A DNA stretch of 64,000 nucleotides from assembly GCF_037969875.1 (NCBI RefSeq), contig NZ_CP150218.1, positions 1,798,001-1,862,000 on the forward strand, given 5' to 3'. Below, one piece after another: positions 42,828-53,026 of this stretch. This DNA comes from Paenibacillus sp. FSL R7-0337 (lineage in GTDB: Bacteria > Bacillota > Bacilli > Paenibacillales > Paenibacillaceae). How positions within the stretch are numbered: the stretch's first letter is position 1; each line of letters begins with the position of its first letter. The notes below the pieces were generated by a model. The model saw only the letters and a list, made by a program, of their open reading frames with translations. It was not told the origin of the DNA and searched no databases. Both the position numbers and the translations under genes were made by a program.

Positions 42828-44411
42828 CTACTCCTGCTCCAGATACTCAAAGTAATCAAAATCCGCCGGATGCAGCGTGCCGCTGAGGTCCTGGGCGCAC
42901 ATGCCGATGAAGGTGCCCGTAAACCGGATGTAGGCCGGGAAATCATCGGACAGGTGATAGATTTCCAGAGCCGGGCCGATCTTCTCCCAAGAGGATTCAC
43001 CAACCTTGTAATAGAACTGGGCGAGTTCGCCGTCGATGACGACCTTGAGTGCTACACTTGCTCCGGCTGGCAGCGGGACTTCAGGCGTCAGAGTGTCTTC
43101 ATAGACTCCATCCTTGGAACGGATGAGTCCCAGAGTTCGGCCGAGGACTTCATCGTGCGTAATCCGCAGATAGAGGTAATCCATCGTATCGTAATAGACG
43201 ATCAGGCCGGCCATCTGCTGGAAATGCTCCGGTTCGAAGTCCACTGACGTCTCAGCGCTGCACCGGAAGGCTTGCTGGCGCAAGGCGACCAGGCTCTGAC
43301 GGTGCATGGAGCTCATGGATTCCCTGCCACGCAGGCGCAGGTATCCCGGACGCTCCTGAAGCGAGAGCCAGGACTCATCCGCAGGCACCCGCAAGGTACT
43401 CCAGCGGACATCCAGCTGCGGAGCCTCGAAGTGGTCGCGCGGATCGGCTGCGGCAAAAGGATGCGCCGGAAGATCCGGGCCTTCCACGGTCAGCGCGGGA
43501 GCATTCCCTCCCCCAGACAGGGCCAGCCAGCCGTCAGCGGTGAATTCGACGCGCTGAATCGCTGTCTCCCGGCCGAGGTTGCAGTAGTTGTCCTTCACAG
43601 GACGGCCGCATAGATGCACCATGTACCATTCGCCGGTCTGCGTCTCGACCAGGCTGGCATGGCCTGCTTTTTGCAGCACAAGCTCGGGGTGGCCTGCAGA
43701 GGTCAGCAGCGGATTAACCGGAGCGGTCTCATAAGGACCTTCAATCTGCTTCGCGCGGGCTACGGTTACCGCATGATCATACTGCGTACCGCCCTCAGCC
43801 GTAATCAGGTAATACCAGCCGTGCTTGCGATATAGGTGCGGGCCTTCAGTCAGCGCCAGCTCCGTTCCCTTATAGATGTTAGTAACCGGTCCGACCAGGC
43901 GCTGCTCTTCCGCCGAATATTCCTGGAGCACAATCCCGGCAAAGCTGTTGCGGCCAGTGCGGTGATCCCACAACATATTGACCAGCCATTTGCGCCCGTC
44001 TTCATCATGGAACAGTGAAGGGTCGAAGCCGCTGCTATTCAGGTAGACAGGCTCAGACCAGGGGCCTTCGATATTCTCCGCAGTCACCAGATAGTTCGGC
44101 GTATCCTTGAAGGCACCCTGGCGGCTTTTGACATCGGTATAGATTAGATAAAAGAGTCCATTGTCGTACGTGAGGCAAGGTGCCCAGATACCCCCGGAAT
44201 CGGGGTCCCCCTCCATATTGAGCTGCGAGTTGCGGGTCAGCGCATAGGTCAGCGGCCGCCAGTTCACCAGATCGCGCGAATGATGAATCCGCACGCCGGG
44301 GAACCACTCAAAGGTTGAAGTAGCAATGTAATAGTCATCTCCAGCCCGGCAGATCGACGGGTCGGGATGAAATCCGCGCAGAATCGGATTATGAATCAGA
44401 TTTCGGCTCAT
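42828..44411 (-). CDS. GH43 glycoside hydrolase (beta-xylosidase/arabinofuranosidase)
   Basis: This 527-residue enzyme has the five-bladed GH43 domain: [20 protein letters not shown] holds the base Asp, [20 protein letters not shown] the second Asp region, and [23 protein letters not shown] the acid Glu. A C-terminal beta-sandwich (about residues 330-525) is the XynB-C type that closes the active site in beta-xylosidases. No signal peptide is present. The gene overlaps the upstream dehydratase by 4 bp (ATGA), so release of a pentose is tied to pentonate metabolism. Xylose is more likely than arabinose, but this is not certain. Confidence 0.92.
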   Translation of the reverse strand: MSRNLIHNPILRGFHPDPSICRAGDDYYIATSTFEWFPGVRIHHSRDLVNWRPLTYALTRNSQLNMEGDPDSGGIWAPCLTYDNGLFYLIYTDVKSRQGAFKDTPNYLVTAENIEGPWSEPVYLNSSGFDPSLFHDEDGRKWLVNMLWDHRTGRNSFAGIVLQEYSAEEQRLVGPVTNIYKGTELALTEGPHLYRKHGWYYLITAEGGTQYDHAVTVARAKQIEGPYETAPVNPLLTSAGHPELVLQKAGHASLVETQTGEWYMVHLCGRPVKDNYCNLGRETAIQRVEFTADGWLALSGGGNAPALTVEGPDLPAHPFAAADPRDHFEAPQLDVRWSTLRVPADESWLSLQERPGYLRLRGRESMSSMHRQSLVALRQQAFRCSAETSVDFEPEHFQQMAGLIVYYDTMDYLYLRITHDEVLGRTLGLIRSKDGVYEDTLTPEVPLPAGASVALKVVIDGELAQFYYKVGESSWEKIGPALEIYHLSDDFPAYIRFTGTFIGMCAQDLSGTLHPADFDYFEYLEQE

Positions 44412-46387
44412 AGTTTCTCCTCCAATGCTTGCCGTCCTGCTTCCAGTAAGGCAATGATTTTGTCAGTATCGTAAATGCAGCCCTTCCAGGTTCCGCCGCT
44501 GGCCGCTTGAAGCGCAGCCCACAACCGGGTGTCCTCCGGCAGGCCCGGGTCTACCGCCAGGCCCGGATGCGGTGTCCGTGCAGCAAGGATCAGCGTCCCC
44601 GCTTCCTTGTTCAGCGGCTCATCTCCCTCACCCACCAGATTGACGCTTCCTTCCAGGTTCACGGTATCAATGCGAACTTCCACCCAGTCATTGTCGCGAA
44701 GCTTGCCGAGCGGGCCGCCTGCCAGCGCTTCCGGCCCCATATGGCCGATGCAGGCACCGGTGGATACGCCGGAGAAGCGGGCATCTGTGATCAGCGTGAC
44801 ATATTTGCCGTAAGGCAGATGCTTAAGCGCCGAGGTGAGCTGGTAGGTCTCCTCCATCCCCGTTCCGCTCGGCCCCCTGCCGATAACGGCCAGAATATCC
44901 CCCGCTTGGACCATACCCAGCTTGATGCTGCGGATGGCGGCTCTCTCGGTGGTGAACACCTTCACTCGTCCGGTATGGCGATAGACGCCCTCACTGTCCA
45001 GAACGGCAGGATCAATGGCTGCCGATTTGATGACTGCACCTTCGGGGCAGAGATTGCCGATAGGGAACGTCATAGTAGACGCCATGCCCTGGCGCTTGGC
45101 CTCTTCCGGGCTCATGATCACGGAATCGGGATCTACGCCGTCTGCTTCCAGCAGCCGCTGCCGCAGATCAGTCCGCCGCTGTGAGCTCTCCCACCAGTCC
45201 AGATTCTCGCCCAGTGTCCGGCCTGTAACCGTGAGTACAGATTCGTCAAGCAGCCCCAGCTTCCGCAGATGCAGCATCACCTCAGGAACGCCCCCTGCCA
45301 GGAACACGCGAATTGTCGGATGCGGTACCGGACCGTTCGGCAGTACGCTAACGAGGCGCGGTACCATCCGGTTCACCCGGTTCCAGTCCTCGACGGTTGG
45401 GACCTTCAGCCCGGCGGCATGGGCAATGGCCGGCAGATGCAGCAGCAGATTCGTTGAGCCGCCGAAGGCAGCATGCAGCACCATCGCATTCTGGATCGAC
45501 TGATCTGTCAAAATGTCACTCATGACGATTCCGTTCTGATCCAGATGCTGAAGGGCCCGGGCCGACTGGCGGCCGATATTCTTCCAGATCGGCTGCCCCG
45601 AAGGAGACAGGGCCGAATGCGGTAGTGCCATACCCAATGCCTCCGCAATTACCTGGGCGGTTGCGGCGGTGCCGAGAAACTGACAGCCGCCGCCCGGCGT
45701 CGCGCAGGCCCGGCAGCCGAGATCTGCCGCTTCTTCGAGAGACAATTCTCCGTTGCTGTACCTTGCCCCGATACTCTGAACCTTGCCCGCGTCTTCCCCC
45801 TCCACTGGCGGCAGGGTCACGCCGCCGGGGACGATAATTCCCGGCAGCTTGTGCATCCCGGCAAGAGCCAGCAGCATGGCCGGCAGGCCTTTGTCGCAGG
45901 TAGCTACGCCAAGCACACCCTTACGGGTAGGGAGTGAACGAATCAGCCGCCGCAGCACGATGGCCGCATCATTGCGGTAAGGCAGGGAATCGAACATGCC
46001 TGTGGTTCCCTGGGAACGGCCGTCACAGGGATCGCTGACATAACCGGCGAACGGAATTCCCTCATTCGCGGTAAGCTCCTCCGCAATCTCCTCCATCATC
46101 ACGCCGATCTCCCAGTGACCGGTATGGTATCCGAGCGCCAGCGGAGTGCCGTCCTCACGCCGGATACCGCCCATCGTTCCGAGAATCAGGTACTGGGGCC
46201 GGTTCAGCAGCAGCGGATTCCAGCCCATGCCGGCATTCTGTGTCATGCCAAAAATCTCTCCGCTCGGCGCATTTCTCAGCACCTCCCCGGTGATCGGCAG
46301 CCTGCCGGCCGGCCCTTCCGCAGCGGTATGTACCGGAACAGCTTCAATGATGTCTTCCTTCATAATCTCTTCTACGGTCAATTTCAT
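44408..46387 (-). CDS. Pentonate (D-xylonate) dehydratase, YjhG/YagF type
   Basis: This 659-residue IlvD/Edd-family iron-sulfur dehydratase closely follows E. coli YjhG/YagF as remembered: [45 protein letters not shown] and [16 protein letters not shown] carry the cluster Cys residues, then SALSPSGQP and [20 protein letters not shown]. YjhG dehydrates D-xylonate to 2-keto-3-deoxy-xylonate. The ATG at 46387 follows AGAAGGGATTCAT. It lies between an IclR gene and a GH43 gene in one operon, with the aldolase for the next step divergent. Confidence 0.9.
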   Translation of the reverse strand: MKLTVEEIMKEDIIEAVPVHTAAEGPAGRLPITGEVLRNAPSGEIFGMTQNAGMGWNPLLLNRPQYLILGTMGGIRREDGTPLALGYHTGHWEIGVMMEEIAEELTANEGIPFAGYVSDPCDGRSQGTTGMFDSLPYRNDAAIVLRRLIRSLPTRKGVLGVATCDKGLPAMLLALAGMHKLPGIIVPGGVTLPPVEGEDAGKVQSIGARYSNGELSLEEAADLGCRACATPGGGCQFLGTAATAQVIAEALGMALPHSALSPSGQPIWKNIGRQSARALQHLDQNGIVMSDILTDQSIQNAMVLHAAFGGSTNLLLHLPAIAHAAGLKVPTVEDWNRVNRMVPRLVSVLPNGPVPHPTIRVFLAGGVPEVMLHLRKLGLLDESVLTVTGRTLGENLDWWESSQRRTDLRQRLLEADGVDPDSVIMSPEEAKRQGMASTMTFPIGNLCPEGAVIKSAAIDPAVLDSEGVYRHTGRVKVFTTERAAIRSIKLGMVQAGDILAVIGRGPSGTGMEETYQLTSALKHLPYGKYVTLITDARFSGVSTGACIGHMGPEALAGGPLGKLRDNDWVEVRIDTVNLEGSVNLVGEGDEPLNKEAGTLILAARTPHPGLAVDPGLPEDTRLWAALQAASGGTWKGCIYDTDKIIALLEAGRQALEEKL

Positions 46388-46428
46388 ATGAATCCCTTCT
46401 CTCCCTCAGAATGAATGTGCCCGGATGT

Positions 46429-47187
46429 CTATGACAACGAGAGCTTCCCCGCAAGTAGGGTTACCTCCCGGATCGCCGCCTCCTGCTTCGCGGTGAAGGC
46501 ATGCTGAAGCATCGAAGTACTGACAGCGGCAACCGCCTTGCCTGCGGCATCCAGAACCGGTGCAGCCACGCAGCTGATGCCTTGGATGATCTCTTCACGG
46601 TCCACGGCATAGCCAGTCCTGCGAATATCGGCCAAAGCCGCTGTGAATTCAGCCCAATCCGTCAGCGTGTGTGAGGTGACTGCGGATAAGCTTTTGCCGG
46701 AATAACGCCGCTGCAGCTCTCCCTCCGGCAGCAGCGCCAGCATCATCTTACCCATCGCCGTCGCATGTGCCGGGAACCGCATCCCGGGGCTGGACTCCAG
46801 CCTTACCAGGGACTGCCCCTCCTGCTTGGCCAAGTAAATAATCTCATCGCGGTCCAGTACCGACAGCTGAAAGGTCTCCCCCACCGCCCCGACACTCTGC
46901 GCCGATTCTGCCAGGAACCGCTCTACCAGATTCATATTTTGCTTAAGCGAATCATTGTAGACGGTATTATAGTAGGAGATCCCGGCGCCAAGCACATACC
47001 GCTCGCCCGCATCCTTCACCACCCACCCCAGAGTCTCCATTGTGCGCAGCAGCGAGAACATCGAGCTTTTGTTAATACCGGTCTCCTCGCAGAGATCTGT
47101 CATTTTGAGCGCTCCGGTCTGTCTTGAGATGGCCTTAAGAATCAGATCTGCCCGTTCCAATGCCGGAACCCAATACTTCTGGTCCAC
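46429..47187 (-). CDS. IclR-family regulator of the pentonate genes
   Basis: This 252-residue protein has the IclR winged helix (MTDLCEETGINKSSMFSLLRTMETLGWV, about residues 28-55) and an effector domain with HATAMGKMMLALLPEGEL and GISCVAAPVLDAAGKAVAAVS. The start is a GTG at 47187. It is the first gene of the operon with the dehydratase and GH43, and it is divergent from the aldolase, so it is placed to control both. The effector is probably a pentonate or ketodeoxy acid, by analogy with other IclR proteins in sugar-acid operons. Confidence 0.92.
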   Translation of the reverse strand: MDQKYWVPALERADLILKAISRQTGALKMTDLCEETGINKSSMFSLLRTMETLGWVVKDAGERYVLGAGISYYNTVYNDSLKQNMNLVERFLAESAQSVGAVGETFQLSVLDRDEIIYLAKQEGQSLVRLESSPGMRFPAHATAMGKMMLALLPEGELQRRYSGKSLSAVTSHTLTDWAEFTAALADIRRTGYAVDREEIIQGISCVAAPVLDAAGKAVAAVSTSMLQHAFTAKQEAAIREVTLLAGKLSLS

Positions 47188-47213
47188 ACCTTCATTCCCC
47201 TCTCATAAATCCA

Positions 47214-47242
47214 TTGATTAAGCCTTTCAAGTTCACTATAAT
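47214..47242 (+). promoter_or_regulatory. Sigma-A promoter of the aldolase gene
   Basis: TTGATT (47214-47219), 17 bp, TATAAT (47237-47242). A second TATAAT at 47254-47259 lacks a good -35. Confidence 0.75.
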
Positions 47243-47283
47243 AATCATATGTTTATAATACCAAACCAGGAGGCAAAAATAAA

Positions 47284-48198
47284 ATGAAACTTAGCCACCC
47301 GAATGCAGGTGTCATTCCTCCCGTTCCAACCATTCTGGATTCAGCCGGAAAATTCGACCGTGACGGAATGAAGCTGCTGATCGACAGCCTGATCGCCAAA
47401 GGGGTTCACGGTCTGTTCTTCCTTGGAACGGCCGGAGAATTCACCCTGTTCACCGCAGAGCAGCGTGAAGAGATCGCAGAGCTATGCCTGGAGTATACGA
47501 ATGGCCGTCTTCCGGCCTGGATCGGCACCGGCAGCAACACGGTTGCTGAGACCCTTCGCCTCTCCCGTCATGCCGCTGAGCATGGAGCTACCGGCATTGT
47601 CATTATGAATCCGTATTACTACAAGCTGAGCGGGGACGCCCTGTTCGCGCATTATGCTGCTGTTCTGGAAGCCGTCGATGTGCCGCTCATGCTGTACAAC
47701 TTCCCGGCCATGACGGGCCAGGATCTGACCCCGGCCTTCGTGGCCCGCCTTGCCGCACATTATCCGAATGTACTCGGCATCAAGGATACCGTGGACCAGC
47801 TTAGCCACATCCGCCAGATGATCATGCAGGTTAAGGCGGTTAGTCCGGACTTCTCCGTCTTCTGCGGCTTCGATGAATATTTGCTGCCTACACTGGCTGC
47901 CGGAGGAGACGGGGCGATCGCTGCCAGTGCGAACTTCGCTCCTCAGCTGATGCTTGGCGTGTATGACAGCTTCAAAAAGGGAGATCTGGCAGGCGTCCTT
48001 CAGTTCAACCGGCAGATCGTTGAAATTCCGGCCCTGTATGCCATTGATGACCCGTTCATCGCTTCGATCAAGGAAGCTGTCCGCTTGTCGGGTGTTCCAG
48101 TATCCACCTTCAGCCTGGCTTCACCTGGGGTATGGAGTGCGGAGCATGAGGAGAAGCTGAAGCTGATTTTCAGCCGGGCGGGTATTGCCCAAGGGTAA
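47284..48198 (+). CDS. 2-keto-3-deoxy acid aldolase, DHDPS family (YagE/YjhH type)
   Basis: This 304-residue barrel enzyme belongs to the dihydrodipicolinate synthase family. The Schiff-base Lys is in YPNVLGIKDTVDQLSHI (about residue 166) and the catalytic Tyr in MLYNFPAMTGQDL (about 138); FLGTAGEFTLFT is the family loop. In E. coli, YagE/YjhH split 2-keto-3-deoxy-pentonate to pyruvate and glycolaldehyde. The pairing with a YjhG-type dehydratase supports that here rather than lysine synthesis. The ATG follows CAGGAGGCAAAAATAAA. Confidence 0.9.
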   Translation: MKLSHPNAGVIPPVPTILDSAGKFDRDGMKLLIDSLIAKGVHGLFFLGTAGEFTLFTAEQREEIAELCLEYTNGRLPAWIGTGSNTVAETLRLSRHAAEHGATGIVIMNPYYYKLSGDALFAHYAAVLEAVDVPLMLYNFPAMTGQDLTPAFVARLAAHYPNVLGIKDTVDQLSHIRQMIMQVKAVSPDFSVFCGFDEYLLPTLAAGGDGAIAASANFAPQLMLGVYDSFKKGDLAGVLQFNRQIVEIPALYAIDDPFIASIKEAVRLSGVPVSTFSLASPGVWSAEHEEKLKLIFSRAGIAQG

Positions 48199-48240
48199 GC
48201 GATATTTATTGCGCGGACTCATCTATTCTTATTTTTCAAG

Positions 48241-48268
48241 GTCAGCCCGAGTTGGGGCTGGCTTTTTT
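48241..48268 (+). terminator. Terminator of the aldolase gene
   Basis: GTCAGCCC (48241-48248) pairs with GGGCTGGC (48255-48262), with one G-T pair. TTTTTT follows. Confidence 0.88.
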
Positions 48269-48476
48269 GGTGCTGGGCGATACTTTGTGCTATTCCTAGC
48301 AGCGCTTCTTATAAGGCTTCCTCGTAAAATTCCTCGTGAGGTTCCTTGCAAGGCTATGAGTGAGGTTCCTCCTTTCTTCGCTGTGAAGGTTGGTCTATAA
48401 TTTTGTTCAGATGCACAATGAGCAATTGAGAGACAATATTGGCGGTTACCCGCTCAAGACGAGGAGGGAATTCCGG

Positions 48477-49505
48477 TTGTTTCAGCTATCGGAGAAGCAG
48501 GCGCAGGAAATTGTAGACAAGATGATGATGGACATCCCCTATAACATCAACATCATGAACGATCAGGGGATCATCATCGGCAGCGGGCATAAGGCAAGGG
48601 TAGGCACCGTTCATCAGGGGGCTGTTGAAGCGCTGTCCACCGGGCACAGGGTTGAAGTCATGGAGGACGGGCGATATGAGAAAAAAGGCACCAACGAACC
48701 GATTGTCATAGGCAACACCCGCGTAGGTGTAATCGGAATCTCCGGCAGCCCGGAAGAGGTCCGGCCCTTCTGCAATATCGTGAGGACCACGGTATCGCTG
48801 CTCATTGAACAAAGAAACACGCTGGAGCATCTGGCCAGCGAAGCCAGCCGCAAGAAGGCTCTGCTGGAGATGCTCCTTGACCATCAGGGAGCATACTCCC
48901 AGAAGCTGCGAAAAGAAGCCGCGGCCTATCAGATCGACCTTCTGCAGAAGACCACCGTGCTGTATCTCAAGCATGTGCAGCCGGAGCTTGATGAGGCAAA
49001 GCTCTTGTTCCTGCATCCGTCCTTCCAGCTCGACGGGGATACATGGGTAATCCTGGTCCAGAACCGGCCGGACTGCAGCCGGCTAATTGCGGAGCTGCTG
49101 CATAATCAGCCGCAGCTCCTGCTGGCTTCGGGCCGGCTGGAGGCCAGTATCGCGGAGGGCTACCGCCAGGCCAAAGCTGCCCTCGGCGTTCTTCTGGCAC
49201 TCCGCCCTGCTGAACAATCGATCCGCTACGAGGATGCGGAATTCATGGTGAAGCTCAGTCAGGCGAAGCTGTCAGACAAGCCCGGCACGGCGATTAAGCT
49301 GGAGGATACCGCCGATCTGCTGGAGACGCTCCGCAGCTTCATCAATCACAATTGCAGCGTCTCGCAGACGGCTGAGCAGCTGAATATCCACCGCAATACA
49401 CTGCAATACCGCCTGAAGCGGATCGAGAGCATCACCGGCAAGGACCCGAGGAACCTGCTGCAGCTCTTCGAGCTTACGCATGAGCTGCTGGCGCTGTATA
49501 AATAG
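48477..49505 (+). CDS. CdaR-family sugar-diacid/glycerate regulator
   Basis: This 342-residue activator starts at a TTG preceded by GAGGAGGG at 8 bp; this gives the family N-terminus LFQLSEKQAQEIVDKMM. An open frame continues upstream but lacks a ribosome site. The sensor part (GIIIGSGHKARVGTVHQGA, NTRVGVIGISGSPEEVRPF) is the diacid-recognition domain. The C-terminal helix-turn-helix reads NCSVSQTAEQLNIHRNTLQYRLKRIESITG. It is convergent with the glycerate kinase-permease operon, which is the usual target of CdaR proteins. Confidence 0.92.
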   Translation: MFQLSEKQAQEIVDKMMMDIPYNINIMNDQGIIIGSGHKARVGTVHQGAVEALSTGHRVEVMEDGRYEKKGTNEPIVIGNTRVGVIGISGSPEEVRPFCNIVRTTVSLLIEQRNTLEHLASEASRKKALLEMLLDHQGAYSQKLRKEAAAYQIDLLQKTTVLYLKHVQPELDEAKLLFLHPSFQLDGDTWVILVQNRPDCSRLIAELLHNQPQLLLASGRLEASIAEGYRQAKAALGVLLALRPAEQSIRYEDAEFMVKLSQAKLSDKPGTAIKLEDTADLLETLRSFINHNCSVSQTAEQLNIHRNTLQYRLKRIESITGKDPRNLLQLFELTHELLALYK

Positions 49506-49541
49506 ATACTATAGCCTTCATCCGTTCAACCACAAAACACA

Positions 49542-49584
49542 AAACTAGGGCCCCGGGGAAATCTTATTCCCGGGGCCCTAGTTT
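49542..49584. terminator. Bidirectional terminator between CdaR and glycerate kinase
   Basis: AAACTAGGGCCCCGGGGAA (49542-49560) pairs with TTCCCGGGGCCCTAGTTT (49567-49584), with one extra G. It sits between convergent genes. Confidence 0.92.
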
Positions 49585-49591
49585 GCATATT

Positions 49592-50734
49592 CTATTCGGC
49601 TAGCTTCAGCAGCCTGGCGATATTCTCGCAGGTGCGCTCGACGTTGGCGGGACCGTCAGCCAGCAGCTTCTCCAGGCTCGAAGCGCCGGGAACGATGCCG
49701 AAGACGGCGTCGATTCCTTCGGCGTAGAGCGTCTCGATTCCCTCGCCGATGTAACCGGCCAGGGCGATGACTTTTTTGCCGCTGGCCTTGGCGGTGCGGG
49801 CTACGCCGTACGGAGTTTTGCCGAATTGGGTCTGGAAGTCAATCCCGCCTTCTCCGGTGAAGACGAAGTCCGCCTGCTCCAGCTTCTGCTGAAGCCCTGT
49901 GTATTCAATCACGATCTCAATTCCCTTCTGCAGCGTGGCCTGCGTGAAGATCATCAGACCCGCGCCCAGTCCTCCGGCGGCACCAGCTCCGGGAAGATCA
50001 CGTACATCCTTGTGAAGCTGCTGCTTCACAACCGCTGCATAATGGGCCAGATTGGCGTCAAGCTGCTGCACCATATCGGGCGTTGCCCCTTTTTGCGGAC
50101 CGAATACGGCTGAAGCCCCCTGCTCCCCGCAGAGCGGATTGGTCACATCGCAGGCAACGATGAGCTGAACCTGCTGCAGTCTCGCATCAAGCCCGCTAAC
50201 GTCAACACTCGCCAGCCGCCCCAGGCTGCCGCCGCCGCGAGGGAGCAAGTTCCCAGCTTCATCCAGGAATCGGGCGCCGAGCGCTTCGGCCATTCCGGCA
50301 CCGCCGTCATTGGTGGCGCTGCCGCCGATGCCGATGATGATTTTGCGGATACCACGGTTCAGACATTCCAGAATCAGCTCGCCCGTACCATAGGTGGTGG
50401 TGATCAGCGGATTCCGCTCCGCCTTGTCCACCCGCTGAATGCCGCTGGCTGAAGCCATCTCGATGGCCGCCGCCTGGCCGTCACCGAGAATACCGAATTG
50501 TGCCGTTACCGGATGTCCCAGCGGTCCTGCGACTTCTAAATAATGAATCTCTCCGCCGGAAGCGTCGACAAGGGACTGTACGGTTCCCTCCCCGCCGTCA
50601 GCCATCGGAACATGAATGTAGGTTGCTTCAGGGTATATCTTGCGGAGCCCGGTCTCCATCGCTGCACATACTTCTTTCGCGGTCATGCTCTCCTTGAAGG
50701 AATCCGGCGCCAGTACAAAGGTTCTCTCTCTCAT
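49592..50734 (-). CDS. Glycerate kinase (GarK/GlxK type)
   Basis: This 380-residue enzyme phosphorylates D-glycerate, giving 2-phosphoglycerate in GarK/GlxK-type enzymes. It begins MRERTFVLAPDSFKESMTA, and has PMADGGEGTVQSLVDASGG, IIGIGGSATNDGGAGMAEALG and DFVFTGEGGIDFQTQFGKTPYGVA, all hallmarks of the type-1 glycerate kinase. The ATG at 50734 has GAGGTG at the right distance; a GTG at 50740 would be too close. It lies 27 bp after the GntP permease gene and forms an operon with it. Confidence 0.95.
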   Translation of the reverse strand: MRERTFVLAPDSFKESMTAKEVCAAMETGLRKIYPEATYIHVPMADGGEGTVQSLVDASGGEIHYLEVAGPLGHPVTAQFGILGDGQAAAIEMASASGIQRVDKAERNPLITTTYGTGELILECLNRGIRKIIIGIGGSATNDGGAGMAEALGARFLDEAGNLLPRGGGSLGRLASVDVSGLDARLQQVQLIVACDVTNPLCGEQGASAVFGPQKGATPDMVQQLDANLAHYAAVVKQQLHKDVRDLPGAGAAGGLGAGLMIFTQATLQKGIEIVIEYTGLQQKLEQADFVFTGEGGIDFQTQFGKTPYGVARTAKASGKKVIALAGYIGEGIETLYAEGIDAVFGIVPGASSLEKLLADGPANVERTCENIARLLKLAE

Positions 50735-50761
50735 TTCCACACCTCATCTATATGATTGATC

Positions 50762-52063
50762 TTAGAGTAAAAATCCGTAAACCAGCGTAGCCACAATCGT
50801 CATCGTGCCGCCAACGATGGCCTCATACGGGATGAGCCCCATGCGCTGCTTGATCGACATTTTCATACTATCGGCCGTGACATGGAAGTAAGTGCCTTGC
50901 GGCAGCGAGTCGATGACCGTAGCTCCGGTATGAACCATCACAGCGGCAGCCAGCGGAGCCGTGCCCATATTCAGAATGGCCTGCCCGAAGGAGCCGGTGG
51001 CGACAATAACACCCGTGGATGTTGAGGCGGTAGCCGCAGCCATTAGTATCCCGGAGATCGGTGCCAGGAACGTCCCGGAAATCCCGGACAGCTCAATCAG
51101 ATGCACGACCTGGGCGGACAGATCGGAAGCGGAGATCAGACCGGCGATGCCGCCTGCCCCAATTAGGATCAGTACAGTTGCGGTCATTTTGCTAAGGCCG
51201 GAGGATGTATACTGCAGCACCTTGTTGCCTTGCCCCATCGCCAGCATCCCGATGATCCCCGCCAGCGGCAGGATATAGAGCGCATCCACCTTAAGCTTGG
51301 TCAACGCTTCGATCCCGGAGATGGAGCCGATCGGGTTAATCATGAGCAGGACGATGGCCACAAGCGGAGCCACAATAGCTCTGCTGAGCGGCGGGTAAGC
51401 GGCCGTATTCACGTTATCTGTCCCGTTCGCAGCTTCGCCCGGGGTAACCATGACACCTTTTTTCTTCAGCAGGGTTGCTAAGATAACGGTTACAATTAAT
51501 CCGCAGATTGCCGGGATTACACCTGCCAGCATGACATGGCTCAGATCAAGATCAAAGCCGCGCGCAGCAGCAATCGTATTCGGATTCGGTGAGATAATAT
51601 TACCTGCCTTCCCCCCGCCCGACAAGGCCAGCAGCAGCGCCAGCTTCGAGATCTCCATTTTATTACCTACGGATAAAGCGATCGGAGCCACAATCAGCAC
51701 CGCTACCGGGATGAATACGCCCATTGCCGTAATGACCATCGTGGCCAGCGCGAGGGCCAGAATGGCCTTACTTCCGCCGAACTTTCGGACAATAGCCTGG
51801 GCTATGGCTTCAGCCGCACCCGACTCCATCATCACACCAGCCAGCACACCGGCGGCCAGCACCCGCAGCACCGTGCCCATTACACTTTGTGTACCGCTCA
51901 CAAGAACGCTCACGGTCTGTTCGAGATTGGCTCCGCCGATCAGCGCCCCTACAATGGCACCCAGGAACAGAGCGTAGACCGGATTTAATTTCTTTAGGAT
52001 CAGAATAATGGCAATTGCCAGTCCTGCAAGCGCTCCATACCAACCAATGATTAATCCTTCCAT
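50762..52063 (-). CDS. GntP-family permease (gluconate/glycerate type)
   Basis: This 433-residue membrane protein has about twelve hydrophobic segments and the GntP-type SASDLSAQVVHLIELSGISG and SGGGKAGNIISPNPNTIAAARG loops. GntP proteins import sugar acids by proton symport. Co-transcription with glycerate kinase suggests glycerate as the substrate; gluconate or another acid remains possible. The ATG at 52063 follows AGGGGGATATTTGAA. The 126-bp gap upstream has TATAAT on the minus strand. Confidence 0.92.
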   Translation of the reverse strand: MEGLIIGWYGALAGLAIAIILILKKLNPVYALFLGAIVGALIGGANLEQTVSVLVSGTQSVMGTVLRVLAAGVLAGVMMESGAAEAIAQAIVRKFGGSKAILALALATMVITAMGVFIPVAVLIVAPIALSVGNKMEISKLALLLALSGGGKAGNIISPNPNTIAAARGFDLDLSHVMLAGVIPAICGLIVTVILATLLKKKGVMVTPGEAANGTDNVNTAAYPPLSRAIVAPLVAIVLLMINPIGSISGIEALTKLKVDALYILPLAGIIGMLAMGQGNKVLQYTSSGLSKMTATVLILIGAGGIAGLISASDLSAQVVHLIELSGISGTFLAPISGILMAAATASTSTGVIVATGSFGQAILNMGTAPLAAAVMVHTGATVIDSLPQGTYFHVTADSMKMSIKQRMGLIPYEAIVGGTMTIVATLVYGFLL

Positions 52064-52189
52064 TTCAAATATCCCCCTAAGAACTTGTTGAACACGCTCT
52101 CATTATAAGGTCTCAGGGGAGGAAAAGAATATTGATGAACGGACGAAATGCATTGTGCAAGTGACCAACGGATTTGGGGTTGTATGGGA

Positions 52190-53026
52190 TCATTGCTCCA
52201 TCAGTGTGGTTAACAGCTTTTGCTGATTGCGGTACTCCAGCGGGCTTACGCCTTCGCTTTCTCTGAATACTCTGTTAAAATTCTTGGTGTTCCCGAAGCC
52301 TGACCTACCGGCTATTTCATAGATTCTATCCTCCGTATCCCGCAGCAGCTCCTTCGCCTTATTGATCCGCAGCCGCTTCAGATAGCTTACAAAATTCTCT
52401 CCGGTGTAGTCCCGGAAAGCCTGGCTGAAGTAGGAGTAGTTAAAAGACACTTTGCTTGAAACCATCATCATGTTGATGTTATGCGAATAATTGTCGTGGA
52501 TGTATTGCAGGGCATGCTCTATTCCCTTATTCTCCTTCTGTATGGGTATGGTATCGGGAGTAGGCTGCAGAAATGAATCTTCCACTGTAACTTCCGCTTG
52601 CTCACAGGCCGTATGAAACTGCTCCATGCCCAGGTGAAGATTGCTTGCCGAAACGTTAAGCTCCTCTTCAATCCGCTCCAGCACTTCAGCTAATTCCTCA
52701 CGAATGACCGGCTTAAGCAGGTACTCATTCACTTCATAGCGGATAGCGGCTCTGGCATACGAGAAATCATCATACCCGCTCACAATTACAATGGCGGGCC
52801 TGGGCCTGAACTCCTGAAGCTTCTTAATCAAGCCAATTCCATCCAACTCGGGCATACGAATGTCCGTAATCAGAATTTCTATTTTCATTGATGCGATCAT
52901 GTCCAGGGCCTCAAAGGCATCACAAGCCAAGTGGATATCATAGCGCCCTGCAACCTCCCGCTCAATCATGGCCCGTAGCCCGCACCGGATATTCTTCTCA
53001 TCATCTACAATCAGCAGCTGTCTCAT
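52190..53026 (-). CDS. Response regulator, YesN type (AraC output)
   Basis: This 278-residue response regulator has a receiver domain (residues 1-120) with LLIVDDEKN, phospho-Asp in EILITDIRMPELDG, and KPV at the expected Lys. A short linker leads to an AraC helix-turn-helix (about 175-275) with MMMVSSKVSFNYSYFSQAFRDYTGENF and IAGRSGFGNTKNFNRVFRESEG. It is shorter than usual YesN proteins. It overlaps the histidine kinase by 4 bp (ATGA) and forms a two-component pair with it. No target gene is adjacent except the GntP operon downstream. Confidence 0.94.
   Translation of the reverse strand: MRQLLIVDDEKNIRCGLRAMIEREVAGRYDIHLACDAFEALDMIASMKIEILITDIRMPELDGIGLIKKLQEFRPRPAIVIVSGYDDFSYARAAIRYEVNEYLLKPVIREELAEVLERIEEELNVSASNLHLGMEQFHTACEQAEVTVEDSFLQPTPDTIPIQKENKGIEHALQYIHDNYSHNINMMMVSSKVSFNYSYFSQAFRDYTGENFVSYLKRLRINKAKELLRDTEDRIYEIAGRSGFGNTKNFNRVFRESEGVSPLEYRNQQKLLTTLMEQ

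Noticed and set aside
52130..52175. Sigma-54 type promoter upstream of the GntP gene
   Set aside because: TTGGTCACTTGCA-like words have the wrong spacing, and a TATAAT box is present closer to the gene.
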